Position numbers and translations under genes: made by a program
From: Planctomycetaceae bacterium
GTDB taxonomy: Bacteria; Planctomycetota; Planctomycetia; Planctomycetales; Planctomycetaceae
Assembly: GCA_947463775.1 (NCBI GenBank)
Contig: CANHVD010000107.1
Span: forward strand, 1 to 12,209
DNA: 12,209 nucleotides
Direction of reading: 5' to 3'
In this document: one piece after another, positions 1-6,620 of the stretch
How the letters are laid out: each line of letters begins with the position of its first letter
How positions within the stretch are numbered: position 1 is the first letter of the stretch
The notes under the pieces: model-generated
Told to the model about the DNA's origin: nothing
What the model saw: only the letters and a program-made list of their open reading frames with translations
The model's database searches: none

Positions 1-88
1 GGTTGTTGCAGTTCAAACTCAGGGGCCTATAATCAGGCGGGCATTGGAAGACGATCAGATCCCAAATCTTCTCCGACGCCCTCCATGA
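1..88 (+). CDS. Possible 3' end of an upstream gene (partial)
   Basis: Reading from base 2, one frame stays open for 28 codons and stops at TGA 86-88, which is 42 nt before the sdhC start. The peptide contains IIRRALEDD and ends LLRRPP; I recognise no family in it. A second frame is also open from the window edge, but it runs on into sdhC as a shadow. The reading rests only on an open frame with a plausible peptide, so it may be non-coding. If it is real, sdhC could be co-transcribed with it, because 42 nt leaves little room for a promoter. Confidence 0.25.
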   Translation, partial: VVAVQTQGPIIRRALEDDQIPNLLRRPP

Positions 89-114
89 CGTGTTTTCCTA
101 ACCTTGATTTCCGC

Positions 115-122
115 GGGAGGAG
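115..122 (+). promoter_or_regulatory. Strong Shine-Dalgarno site fixing the TTG start of sdhC
   Basis: GGGAGGAG lies 8 nt before TTG at 131. An in-frame TGA at 125-127 rules out any further upstream start, so this site decides the sdhC start. Confidence 0.75.
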
Positions 123-130
123 CGTGACTC

Positions 131-883
131 TTGGACGCTCTGCTTCGAACGTTGAGCCTGCCGGCTCAGATCCTCTCCAGAGTTCCCGGACTGGGTCCGC
201 TGATCAAAGTCTGTTCAACCACGGTTGGGCAAAAGATTCTGATGGCGATCTCCGGGCTATCTCTCTGTGGTTTCCTGGTCGCTCATCTCGCTGGGAATCT
301 GAAACTGTACGCGGGTGAGCAATCGTTCAATGACTATGCGCATGCGCTGCATAGTCTTGGGCCTATTCTGGCCGCAGCTGAAATTGGGCTGTTCGGCATG
401 TTTGCGCTGCACATCGGGCTGGCCGTTTCCACCGGTGCTTTGAATAAAGTCGCGCGAGGTAAGGATTATTTCATCAAGGAAACGAAGCAGGGTGTTTCCA
501 TTCTGCCCGGTGGTGCATCCTCCTGGATGATGGTGACGGGGCTGGTCGTTCTGTTTTTTCTCGTGTGTCATATCATTGATATGAAGTTGAAGGTTGGTCC
601 CGGTGTCGATTATACGCCGGCCCTGAACGCCGAAAAAATCGTGGATAATGAGTACCAGGCAGTCAAGGCAGTGCTGTCGACTCCATCGCGGGCATTCATC
701 TACATGGTTGGTCTTGTTGCGTTGGGGATTCACCTTTCCCACGGTATCCGTAGTGCTCTGCAGACTCTGGGCATCAATCACAAACGATGGAATTTTATTC
801 TGCACTGGTTATGCATCGCAATTGCCTGGACGTTGGCGGCTGGATTCATCAGTCTCGTTATATGGGCGATTGGCGGAAGATAA
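131..883 (+). CDS. sdhC: Succinate dehydrogenase cytochrome b558 subunit
   Basis: Membrane anchor of succinate:quinone oxidoreductase (complex II), 250 residues. It holds haem b and the quinone site and anchors SdhA and SdhB to the cytoplasmic membrane. Five hydrophobic helices can be seen near residues 36-58, 78-100, 133-152, 187-207 and 222-247. Each of the first four carries candidate haem-ligand histidines: H52 (AHLAGN), H94 (ALHIG), H147 (CHIID) and H201 or H204 (HLSHG). Four such histidines are what is known for the dihaem single-anchor family of Bacillus SdhC and Wolinella FrdC, and no second anchor gene (sdhD) is present. The N-terminus carries roughly 30 polar to amphipathic residues before helix 1. 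The start is TTG with a strong ribosome binding site. sdhA and sdhB follow, confirming the complex. The order C-A-B is the usual one for this family. Confidence 0.93.
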   Translation: MDALLRTLSLPAQILSRVPGLGPLIKVCSTTVGQKILMAISGLSLCGFLVAHLAGNLKLYAGEQSFNDYAHALHSLGPILAAAEIGLFGMFALHIGLAVSTGALNKVARGKDYFIKETKQGVSILPGGASSWMMVTGLVVLFFLVCHIIDMKLKVGPGVDYTPALNAEKIVDNEYQAVKAVLSTPSRAFIYMVGLVALGIHLSHGIRSALQTLGINHKRWNFILHWLCIAIAWTLAAGFISLVIWAIGGR

Positions 884-889
884 TGAAAT

Positions 890-912
890 GCGACTCTGAT
901 CGTCAGAGTCGT
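890..912 (+). other. Perfect stem-loop between sdhC and sdhA
   Basis: CGACTCTGA (891-899) and TCAGAGTCG (903-911) are exact reverse complements separated by the 3-nt loop TCG. A G-U pair (890 with 912) can extend the stem. It starts 7 nt after the sdhC stop and lies about 50 nt before the sdhA start. No T-tract follows, so an intrinsic terminator is unlikely. An mRNA-processing or stabilising element, or partial attenuation, is an inference. Confidence 0.7.
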
Positions 913-961
913 CGGTTAGTGGACAGCCAGAACAGTTTCAAGAAATTTTCGAGGTCTTCCC

Positions 962-2893
962 ATGGTTCGCGTGGCAAGTGACACACTGAACTCGCGAGTT
1001 CCCGACGGCCCGCTTCAGCAGAAGTGGGACAAGCATCGTTTTGATCTTAAGCTGGTCAACCCGGCTAACAAACGCAAATTTACTGTGATTGTCGTGGGCA
1101 CAGGCTTGGCTGGTGGTTCGGCTGCCGCTTCCATGGCAGAGTTGGGATACAACGTGAAGGCGTTCTGTTTCCAGGACAGCCCGCGGCGAGCCCACAGTAT
1201 TGCTGCGCAGGGTGGAATCAATGCTGCCAAGAACTATCAAAACGATGGCGACAGCGTCTGGCGGTTGTTCTACGACACTCTTAAGGGTGGAGACTACCGA
1301 GCTCGTGAAGCGAATGTTCATCGGCTTGCTCAGGTTTCCACAAGCATCATCGATCAGTGCGTTTCGCAGGGCGTTCCCTTTGCTCGCGAGTACGGTGGGA
1401 CTCTAGCGAACCGCTCTTTTGGCGGTGCTCAGGTTTCTCGTACTTTTTACTGCCGTGGTCAAACCGGACAGCAACTTCTGCTGGGTGCTTATCAGGCGAT
1501 GATGCGTCAGGTGGGAACCGGCAAAGTTAAGCTGTTTGCCCGACGCGAGATGCTTGAGCTGATCGTTGTTGACGGGGTTGCTCGTGGGATTGTGGTGCGC
1601 AATCTTACCACTGGTCAGCTTGAAACTCATACTGCTGATGCGGTTGTGCTCTGCACGGGTGGTTACGGAAACGTTTATTACCTGTCAACCATGGCGAAGG
1701 GCTGTAATGTCACGGCCGCCTGGCGATGTGCGCGGAAGGGCGCGTTGTTCGCCAACCCCTGCTATACGCAGATCCATCCAACCTGCATTCCTGTCAGTGG
1801 TGACTACCAGTCCAAACTGACTTTGATGAGCGAAAGCCTGCGAAACGACGGCCGTGTTTGGGTTCCGATGGCGAAGGGTGACAAGCGTTCTCCGGATCAG
1901 ATCCCGGACGCGGAACGAGATTACTATCTGGAACGACGCTATCCATCATTCGGAAATCTTGCCCCACGAGACATTTCTTCTCGCGCCGCGAAGGAACGAT
2001 GTGATGCCGGGAATGGCGTGGGTGATTCCGGTCTTGCCGTCTTTCTTGACTTCCGTGACGCTATCAAACGTGATGGCGAGGACGTGATCAGGAAGAAATA
2101 TGGCAATCTGTTCCATATGTACAACAAGATTACGGCTGAGGATCCTTACAAGCAGCCGATGCGAATCTTCCCTGCGGTCCATTATACAATGGGCGGGCTC
2201 TGGGTTGACTATAACTTGATGAGTAACGTGCCCGGCTTGTATGTCCTTGGCGAAGCAAACTTCTCCGACCATGGTGCGAATCGTCTCGGAGCCAGTGCGT
2301 TGATGCAGGGGCTCTCCGATGGCTATTTCGTGCTTCCGTACACGATCGGCGATCATCTGGCCACAACGAAACTGGATAAGATTCGGGATGATCACCCGGC
2401 CTGTATGCAGGCGATGCAGGAGGCACAGAATCGGATCAACAAGTTGATAGCAGTGCAGGGCAAGCGGTCGGTCGATTCATTCCACCGAGAGTTAGGACTG
2501 TTGATGTGGGATCAGTGCGGAATGGCTCGAAATCGCAAAGGTCTTACAGAGGCGATCGATAGAATTCGTGGTCTCAGAGATGAGTACTGGCGGGATGTTC
2601 GAGTTCTGGGTTCTGGAACAACACTGAATCAAAGTCTTGAAAAAGCGGGCCGAGTAGCCGACTTCATGGAGTTTGCAGAACTGTTGGCCACGGACGCCCT
2701 ACACCGTGAAGAGTCCTGTGGTGGACACTTCCGCGAGGAATATCAGACGGAAGAAGGCGAAGCCGCTCGTAACGATGCAGACTTCTCGTACGTCGGTGCA
2801 TGGGAATACCGTGGCACTGAACAGGAGCCTATTCTGCATAAGGAACCGCTGGTCTTCGAAAACGTTAAGCCATCGACCAGGAGTTACAAATAA
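962..2893 (+). CDS. sdhA: Succinate dehydrogenase flavoprotein subunit
   Basis: Catalytic subunit of complex II (643 residues), oxidising succinate to fumarate with covalently bound FAD on the cytoplasmic face. A Rossmann FAD-binding motif VVGTGLAGG is near residues 44-52. The HSIAAQGG block at 78-85 carries H78, the expected site of the 8-alpha-histidyl FAD link. The C-terminal half shows HPTCIP, the RDISSRAA segment with the expected catalytic arginine, HYTMGG, and the second FAD block GEANFSDHGANRLGASAL. The length fits the Wolinella/Bacillus-type family. The ATG at 962 has GAGG (951-954) 7 nt upstream. sdhB begins 2 nt after the stop, which suggests translational coupling. Whether it works as dehydrogenase or fumarate reductase in vivo cannot be read from the sequence; dehydrogenase is the default for an aerobic planctomycete. 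Confidence 0.96.
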   Translation: MVRVASDTLNSRVPDGPLQQKWDKHRFDLKLVNPANKRKFTVIVVGTGLAGGSAAASMAELGYNVKAFCFQDSPRRAHSIAAQGGINAAKNYQNDGDSVWRLFYDTLKGGDYRAREANVHRLAQVSTSIIDQCVSQGVPFAREYGGTLANRSFGGAQVSRTFYCRGQTGQQLLLGAYQAMMRQVGTGKVKLFARREMLELIVVDGVARGIVVRNLTTGQLETHTADAVVLCTGGYGNVYYLSTMAKGCNVTAAWRCARKGALFANPCYTQIHPTCIPVSGDYQSKLTLMSESLRNDGRVWVPMAKGDKRSPDQIPDAERDYYLERRYPSFGNLAPRDISSRAAKERCDAGNGVGDSGLAVFLDFRDAIKRDGEDVIRKKYGNLFHMYNKITAEDPYKQPMRIFPAVHYTMGGLWVDYNLMSNVPGLYVLGEANFSDHGANRLGASALMQGLSDGYFVLPYTIGDHLATTKLDKIRDDHPACMQAMQEAQNRINKLIAVQGKRSVDSFHRELGLLMWDQCGMARNRKGLTEAIDRIRGLRDEYWRDVRVLGSGTTLNQSLEKAGRVADFMEFAELLATDALHREESCGGHFREEYQTEEGEAARNDADFSYVGAWEYRGTEQEPILHKEPLVFENVKPSTRSYK

Positions 2894-2895
2894 TC

Positions 2896-3660
2896 ATGAG
2901 CAATCATCTACTGAATTTGAACCTCCGGGTCTGGCGTCAATCAGGGCCTAACGACGAAGGCAGTTTCAAAACATATCGACTGAGCGGTGTCAGCACTCAC
3001 ATGTCTTTCCTTGAGATGCTGGATGTTCTGAATGAGCAACTCATCGTTCAGGGGGAAGAACCGGTTGCCTTCGACCATGACTGCCGCGAAGGGATTTGTG
3101 GCATGTGTAGTCTGATGATCAATGGCCAGGCCCATGGCCCGGACAATGCAACCACGACTTGTCAATTGCACATGCGACGCTTTAGTGACGGCGACACGGT
3201 CACGATTGAACCTTGGCGTGCATCGGCGTTTCCCGTTCTGCGCGACTTGGTGGTCGATCGATCTGCTTTTGACCGAATCATAGCCGCTGGTGGGTTCGTC
3301 TCGGTCAACACTGGTAATGCGCCCGACGGCAATTCGATCCTCGTTCCCGGCGTCAGGCAGGAAGTTGCTATGGATGGCGCTGCGTGTATTGGCTGTGGAG
3401 CCTGCGTTGCAGCCTGCAAGAATGCTTCAGCGATGCTCTTTGTGTCGGCTAAAGTATCGCAATTGGCCGTGCTTCCACAGGGGCATCCCGAACGTAACGC
3501 ACGAGTGCTGAATATGGTCGCTCAGATGGATAAAGAAGGTTTTGGGTCGTGTACGAACACGTCCGAATGCGAAGCCGCGTGTCCTGCTGAGGTCTCCGTT
3601 TCTCACATCGCAAGACTTAATCGAGAGTATCTGCGAGCATCAATTCTTGCCGAGAATTAG
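2896..3660 (+). CDS. sdhB: Succinate dehydrogenase iron-sulfur subunit
   Basis: Electron-transfer subunit of complex II (254 residues), wiring FAD to the haems and quinone. An N-terminal ferredoxin-like domain holds the [2Fe-2S] ligands C63, C68, C71 (CREGICGMC) and C89. The C-terminal domain has C164, C167, C170 and C174 (CIGCGACVAAC) plus C219, C225 and C229. By analogy with E. coli SdhB, C164/C167/C170/C229 should bind [4Fe-4S] and C174/C219/C225 should bind [3Fe-4S]. All expected cysteines are present. The ATG is 2 nt after the sdhA stop. An AGGAG (2879-2883) lies 12 nt upstream, rather far, so coupling to sdhA termination is likely. Confidence 0.96.
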   Translation: MSNHLLNLNLRVWRQSGPNDEGSFKTYRLSGVSTHMSFLEMLDVLNEQLIVQGEEPVAFDHDCREGICGMCSLMINGQAHGPDNATTTCQLHMRRFSDGDTVTIEPWRASAFPVLRDLVVDRSAFDRIIAAGGFVSVNTGNAPDGNSILVPGVRQEVAMDGAACIGCGACVAACKNASAMLFVSAKVSQLAVLPQGHPERNARVLNMVAQMDKEGFGSCTNTSECEAACPAEVSVSHIARLNREYLRASILAEN

Positions 3661-3666
3661 ATCCCG

Positions 3667-3683
3667 ATCAGGCGGCCTCTGAT
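3667..3683 (+). other. Small stem-loop after sdhB
   Basis: ATCAG (3667-3671) pairs with CTGAT (3679-3683) around a 7-nt GC-rich loop, starting 6 nt after the sdhB stop. The stem has only 5 bp and no T-tract, so a terminator role is uncertain. It marks the probable 3' end of the sdh operon. Confidence 0.3.
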
Positions 3684-3804
3684 GTGGCTCGCAGAAACTT
3701 TGGGCAGCATTTGAGTCCTCAACGAACGTGCGACTGCGAGTTTCGTGTTTGCACTGCTCAGGAATTTGGTGAAGGATGTTACACAACTAACGACAGGTCC
3801 GCTC

Positions 3805-4890
3805 GTGCGTAAGACTCCTCTGAATTTGTGGCATCACACGCATAATGGTCGGATGGTAGACTTCGCTGGCTGGGACATGCCGGTTCAGTATTCCTCGATT
3901 GTTGAAGAACATTCTGCGATCCGTAACGCAGTGGGGCTCTTTGATATCTCCCATATGGGACGCCTGCAGTTTCGCGGCGACTTGTCTGCAGAATTCCTGA
4001 ATGGCATTCTGACAAACGACACATCGAAATTCAGGGTCGGCGATGTTCGATATTCGCTGGTTTGTGGAAAAGACGGCGGCATTTTGGACGACGTTCTTGT
4101 TTATCGCCTTCCCGATCGATGGGAACTGGTTGTTAATGCCTCAAACCGCGAAAAGCTCATCGACTGGTTTTCAAATTCTGCAGGTTTTGCTGCCATTGAA
4201 TTTACCGACGCAACTCTGCATACCGGCATGATTGCAGTGCAGGGGCCCAGGGCGTTGGAGTTGATGGGGCGTGTCTCTTCCTTGCCCCTTGGAGAGATGA
4301 AGTATTACACAACTGCTGACGTGACGTTGTTGAACTCACCTGCGTTGGTGTCAAGGACCGGATACACCGGTGAAGACGGCTTTGAAATAATTGTATCTGC
4401 CCATGAAACCGAGCGGATATGGCAGAAGATAATGGAGGAGGGCTCGCCTCTGGGAGTTATTGCAGCAGGTTTGGGCTGCCGTGACACACTCAGACTCGAA
4501 GCCGCAATGCCTCTTTATGGTCACGAACTCAATGAGACCATCGATCCCCTGACGGCCGGCCTTGGATTTGCGGTCAAGTTCAATAAGCCGGAGTACATTG
4601 GAAAGGCGGCTCTGGAACAGATTCGTTCCACGGGACTCAGAATGGCTCGAGTTGGCCTCGTGCTTGAAGGTCGCCGGATTGCGCGGGAAGATTCTCCGGT
4701 GTTGGTTGAGGGAGAACCGGTTGGTAAAGTCAGTTCAGGCACATTTTCACCAACGCTGCAGAAGGTCATTGCCATGGCTTACATTCCTCACCAATTTTCC
4801 GCCGAAGGAACGAAGGTGGAGATCAACATTCGGGGTGCAATGGTTGCGGCTGAAGTGACTGGCTTGCCGTTCTATAAGCGAAAGAGCTGA
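3805..4890 (+). CDS. gcvT: Glycine cleavage system aminomethyltransferase (T-protein)
   Basis: T-protein of the glycine cleavage system. It transfers the methylene group from aminomethylated lipoyl H-protein to tetrahydrofolate and releases ammonia, in the cytoplasm. Diagnostic segments in order: RKTPL at the N-terminus, DFAGWDMPVQY, GLFDISHMGR, LTND, GGILDD (its Asp pair near residues 95-96 matches the catalytic Asp96 region of the Thermotoga enzyme), RTGYTGEDGFE, CRDTLRLEAAMPLYG and a C-terminal PFYKR. I chose GTG 3805 because it gives 361 residues, close to the E. coli 364, puts RKTPL where E. coli has QQTPL, and has AGG (3795-3797) 7 nt upstream. The frame is open back to GTG 3745 (381 residues), and GTG 3769 with AGGAA is also possible. 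No gcvH or gcvP lies beside it in this window, so the partners must be elsewhere. The preserved full motif set argues against a YgfZ-like paralogue. Confidence 0.92.
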   Translation: MRKTPLNLWHHTHNGRMVDFAGWDMPVQYSSIVEEHSAIRNAVGLFDISHMGRLQFRGDLSAEFLNGILTNDTSKFRVGDVRYSLVCGKDGGILDDVLVYRLPDRWELVVNASNREKLIDWFSNSAGFAAIEFTDATLHTGMIAVQGPRALELMGRVSSLPLGEMKYYTTADVTLLNSPALVSRTGYTGEDGFEIIVSAHETERIWQKIMEEGSPLGVIAAGLGCRDTLRLEAAMPLYGHELNETIDPLTAGLGFAVKFNKPEYIGKAALEQIRSTGLRMARVGLVLEGRRIAREDSPVLVEGEPVGKVSSGTFSPTLQKVIAMAYIPHQFSAEGTKVEINIRGAMVAAEVTGLPFYKRKS

Positions 4891-4918
4891 TTTCCTTGAC
4901 GAAATTCACTCTTTTCGC
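4878..4918 (+). terminator. Extended hairpin across the gcvT stop codon (possible terminator)
   Basis: GCGAAAGAG (4878-4886) pairs with CTCTTTTCGC (4909-4918) with one bulged T. Inside it, GATTTC (4889-4894) pairs with GAAATT (4901-4906, one G-U) around a 6-nt loop, with a 2x2 internal loop between the stems. About 15 pairs in all. It overlaps the gcvT stop codon (4888-4890). The T-run lies in the descending arm, not after it, so this is not a textbook Rho-independent terminator; it may define or protect the mRNA 3' end. Confidence 0.45.
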
Positions 4919-5085
4919 GGAGTACACCGATAGTTTTCACCAGTTGCTCGTTGAAAATTCAACCGCAAATCCCGATTGGTCAGAAAAACTGATGATCTGA
5001 TGGAGTCCGTGCGAAGACAGACCCTGCGAGTTGCCGAATACCTCGGTAATTTGACCTTTCCGAATGTTCCATTTGGACTAAGACG

Positions 5086-5364
5086 ATGGCCGATCGCGAC
5101 TACAGCGCTTATCAGCAAAAAGTCATCAAACGCTACTACGACAACAAGGATCAGATCGACGAGCAGCGTTTAAGCGAACTGGTAACTAATCTCTACCTCG
5201 CTCCTCCCAAGAAGCAGGCCAAAATGTGGGAGTCAGCTGAAGAGTTGATGACGCGAATGAAGATTCCAGTGACGCGGATTGACCATGTCATGCAAGCCAA
5301 GGATCCAGCGGTGCTGGCCAAGGTCGTTGAAGAACTGGATAAGGGGATTCTGAAGCGAGGCTGA
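5086..5364 (+). CDS. Small protein of unknown function, upstream of a glycosyltransferase
   Basis: Protein of 92 residues that I do not recognise as a named family. It is highly charged (many K, D, E, R), has no cysteine, no signal peptide and no membrane segment, so it should be soluble and cytoplasmic. Much of it looks helical: residues about 5-35 (YQQKVIKRYYDNKD and the segment after it), 40-55, and 70-92. Lysine and arginine are frequent near both ends. The start is firm: ATG 5086 has GGA (5075-5077) 8 nt upstream, and an in-frame TAA at 5047-5049 has no other ATG after it. The stop is 4 nt before the glycosyltransferase start, so the two are probably co-translated. An accessory or regulatory role toward that enzyme is only a guess. 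Base composition and codon use look like the neighbouring genes. Confidence 0.7.
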   Translation: MADRDYSAYQQKVIKRYYDNKDQIDEQRLSELVTNLYLAPPKKQAKMWESAEELMTRMKIPVTRIDHVMQAKDPAVLAKVVEELDKGILKRG

Positions 5365-5368
5365 GCGA

Positions 5369-6535
5369 ATGCCCCATGGCCAGATTGCTGACACCGGTCG
5401 CCGTAGGCTTATAGTGTTGCAGGTCCTTCCGGCACTCGAAAGTGGCGGCACCGAGCGTGGTGTCATTGAAGTCGCAGAGGCGTTGGTTGCGGCTGGCCAT
5501 CGCTCAATTGTGATCTCTGCTGGCGGGCGCAAGGTTGTCGAACTCACAAAGCTCGGCAGCGAACATGTAAAGATAGACCTGGGCACAAAGTCACCATTAA
5601 CTTTGCGTCACATTCCCTGGCTCAGACGATTTCTGCTTGAGCAGAACGTCGACGTTGTTGACATCCATTCCCGGATGCCGGGCTGGATTACTTTTGCCGC
5701 GTGGAGAAGCTTGCCTGTCTGTCGTCGACCTGCGCTGGTCTCGACCGTCCATGGGTTCTATTCTGTGAATTCCTACAGCAGCATTATGTGCCGTGGTCAG
5801 CATGTTGTCGCAGTCTCGGATTCAGTCGCTGACTACATCCGCCAGAACTATTCCTTTGTGCCAGACGAACGACTTCATGTCATACATCGTGGAATCGATC
5901 AGGCAGAGTTTCCTCGGGGCTTTCGACCAACGATGGCGTGGGAATCGGAATTTTTCCATCAATTCCCTGCGGCTGCAAACAAGAAAATTCTGGCAATTGT
6001 GGGGCGGATCTCTCGCTTGAAGGGGCATCTCGATTTTATCCGGCTTGTAGGCGAGCTTCGAGTTCATGATCACGATATTCATGGGCTGATCGTGGGGGAT
6101 GTTGATCCTGGAAAGTCAGCTTATCGGGAAGAGATCAGACAGATGATTGCGACGATGGGGCTACACGACCACGTAACCTTCACCGGACATCGATCCGACG
6201 TTCGCGAGATCTACTCTATCTCCAGGGTAGTGCTGTGCTTATCTTCGACACCAGAGTCTTTTGGACGCACCGTTGCAGAAGCCATTTCCATTGGCACACC
6301 TGTTGTGGCATACAGCCATGGAGGTGTTGCGGAAATTCTTGCAGCGGAATTCCCGGAGGGAGCAGTGGAGTGTCAGAATTTCGGAGCATTGACAGCCCGA
6401 GTTCGTCATGTTCTGGACAGGGCAGACCTATGCATTCCTGGTATCAATCGGTTTGAAAAATCAGCAATGCTGGAACGAACGCTGCAACTTTACGAAGCCG
6501 CCAGTGAGCACCGAAACGGTAGTCGTCGAAGTTGA
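5369..6535 (+). CDS. Glycosyltransferase, family 4-like (GT-B fold)
   Basis: Probable retaining GT-B glycosyltransferase (388 residues) that moves a sugar from an activated nucleotide donor to a glycan, lipid or other acceptor. The N-terminal acceptor domain begins with LQVLPALESGGTERGV (residues 17-32), the glycine-rich first loop typical of GT4. HGF at 128-130 and VAVSDSVADYI at 147-157 follow. The C-terminal donor domain begins near 206 with ILAIVGRISRLKGH, where R213 and K218 are the usual phosphate contacts, and contains the EX7E motif with E296 and E304 (PESFGRTVAEA), then GTPVVAYSHGGVAEI. No signal or membrane helix is visible; such enzymes usually sit on the cytoplasmic side of the membrane. 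The ATG has GCGAGG 8 nt upstream and lies 4 nt after the small upstream gene. Donor and acceptor cannot be predicted, and no polysaccharide cluster surrounds it. Confidence 0.88.
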   Translation: MPHGQIADTGRRRLIVLQVLPALESGGTERGVIEVAEALVAAGHRSIVISAGGRKVVELTKLGSEHVKIDLGTKSPLTLRHIPWLRRFLLEQNVDVVDIHSRMPGWITFAAWRSLPVCRRPALVSTVHGFYSVNSYSSIMCRGQHVVAVSDSVADYIRQNYSFVPDERLHVIHRGIDQAEFPRGFRPTMAWESEFFHQFPAAANKKILAIVGRISRLKGHLDFIRLVGELRVHDHDIHGLIVGDVDPGKSAYREEIRQMIATMGLHDHVTFTGHRSDVREIYSISRVVLCLSSTPESFGRTVAEAISIGTPVVAYSHGGVAEILAAEFPEGAVECQNFGALTARVRHVLDRADLCIPGINRFEKSAMLERTLQLYEAASEHRNGSRRS

Positions 6536-6545
6536 ATTGACTTCG
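6527..6545 (+). other. Stem-loop across the glycosyltransferase stop codon
   Basis: CGAAGT (6527-6532) and ACTTCG (6540-6545) form a perfect 6-bp stem with a 7-nt loop that contains the TGA stop (6533-6535). No T-tract follows. Confidence 0.35.
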
Positions 6546-6608
6546 TGTAACATGCATGAAAACTGACAACGAACGAGAATCGCGTTTCCTCAAGTCTGAT
6601 CGCGAAAG

Positions 6609-6614
6609 TACAAT
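6609..6614 (+). promoter_or_regulatory. Candidate -10 box for the DUF1501 gene (possible leaderless start)
   Basis: TACAAT matches the -10 consensus TATAAT at 5 of 6 bases and ends 6 nt before the ATG at 6621, so transcription would start at or next to the ATG. The only purine-rich run, GGGGG, touches the ATG and is too close to act as a Shine-Dalgarno site. The -35 region near 6586-6591 is poor. Confidence 0.3.
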
Positions 6615-6620
6615 CGGGGG

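Noticed and set aside
85..318. 77-codon open frame overlapping the start of sdhC
   Set aside because: It overlaps sdhC in another frame, gives a low-complexity peptide with no family signature, and has no ribosome binding site.
938..1321. 127-codon minus-strand frame inside sdhA
   Set aside because: It is a shadow of the sdhA reading frame; the plus-strand protein has every expected family motif.
3745..3804. N-terminal extension of GcvT from GTG 3745
   Set aside because: The 20 added residues have no counterpart in the T-protein family as I know it, and GTG 3805 gives the usual length; the extension is noted but not chosen.
4896..4934. TTGACG as a -35 box for a promoter after gcvT
   Set aside because: No -10 box lies at 16-18 nt, and the hexamer falls within the hairpin across the gcvT stop.
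4976..5173. Open frame between gcvT and the 92-residue gene, starting TTG at 4976
   Set aside because: Its first half looks somewhat protein-like, but the second half overlaps the better-supported gene at 5086 in another frame and becomes threonine/serine-rich noise; there is no clear ribosome binding site.
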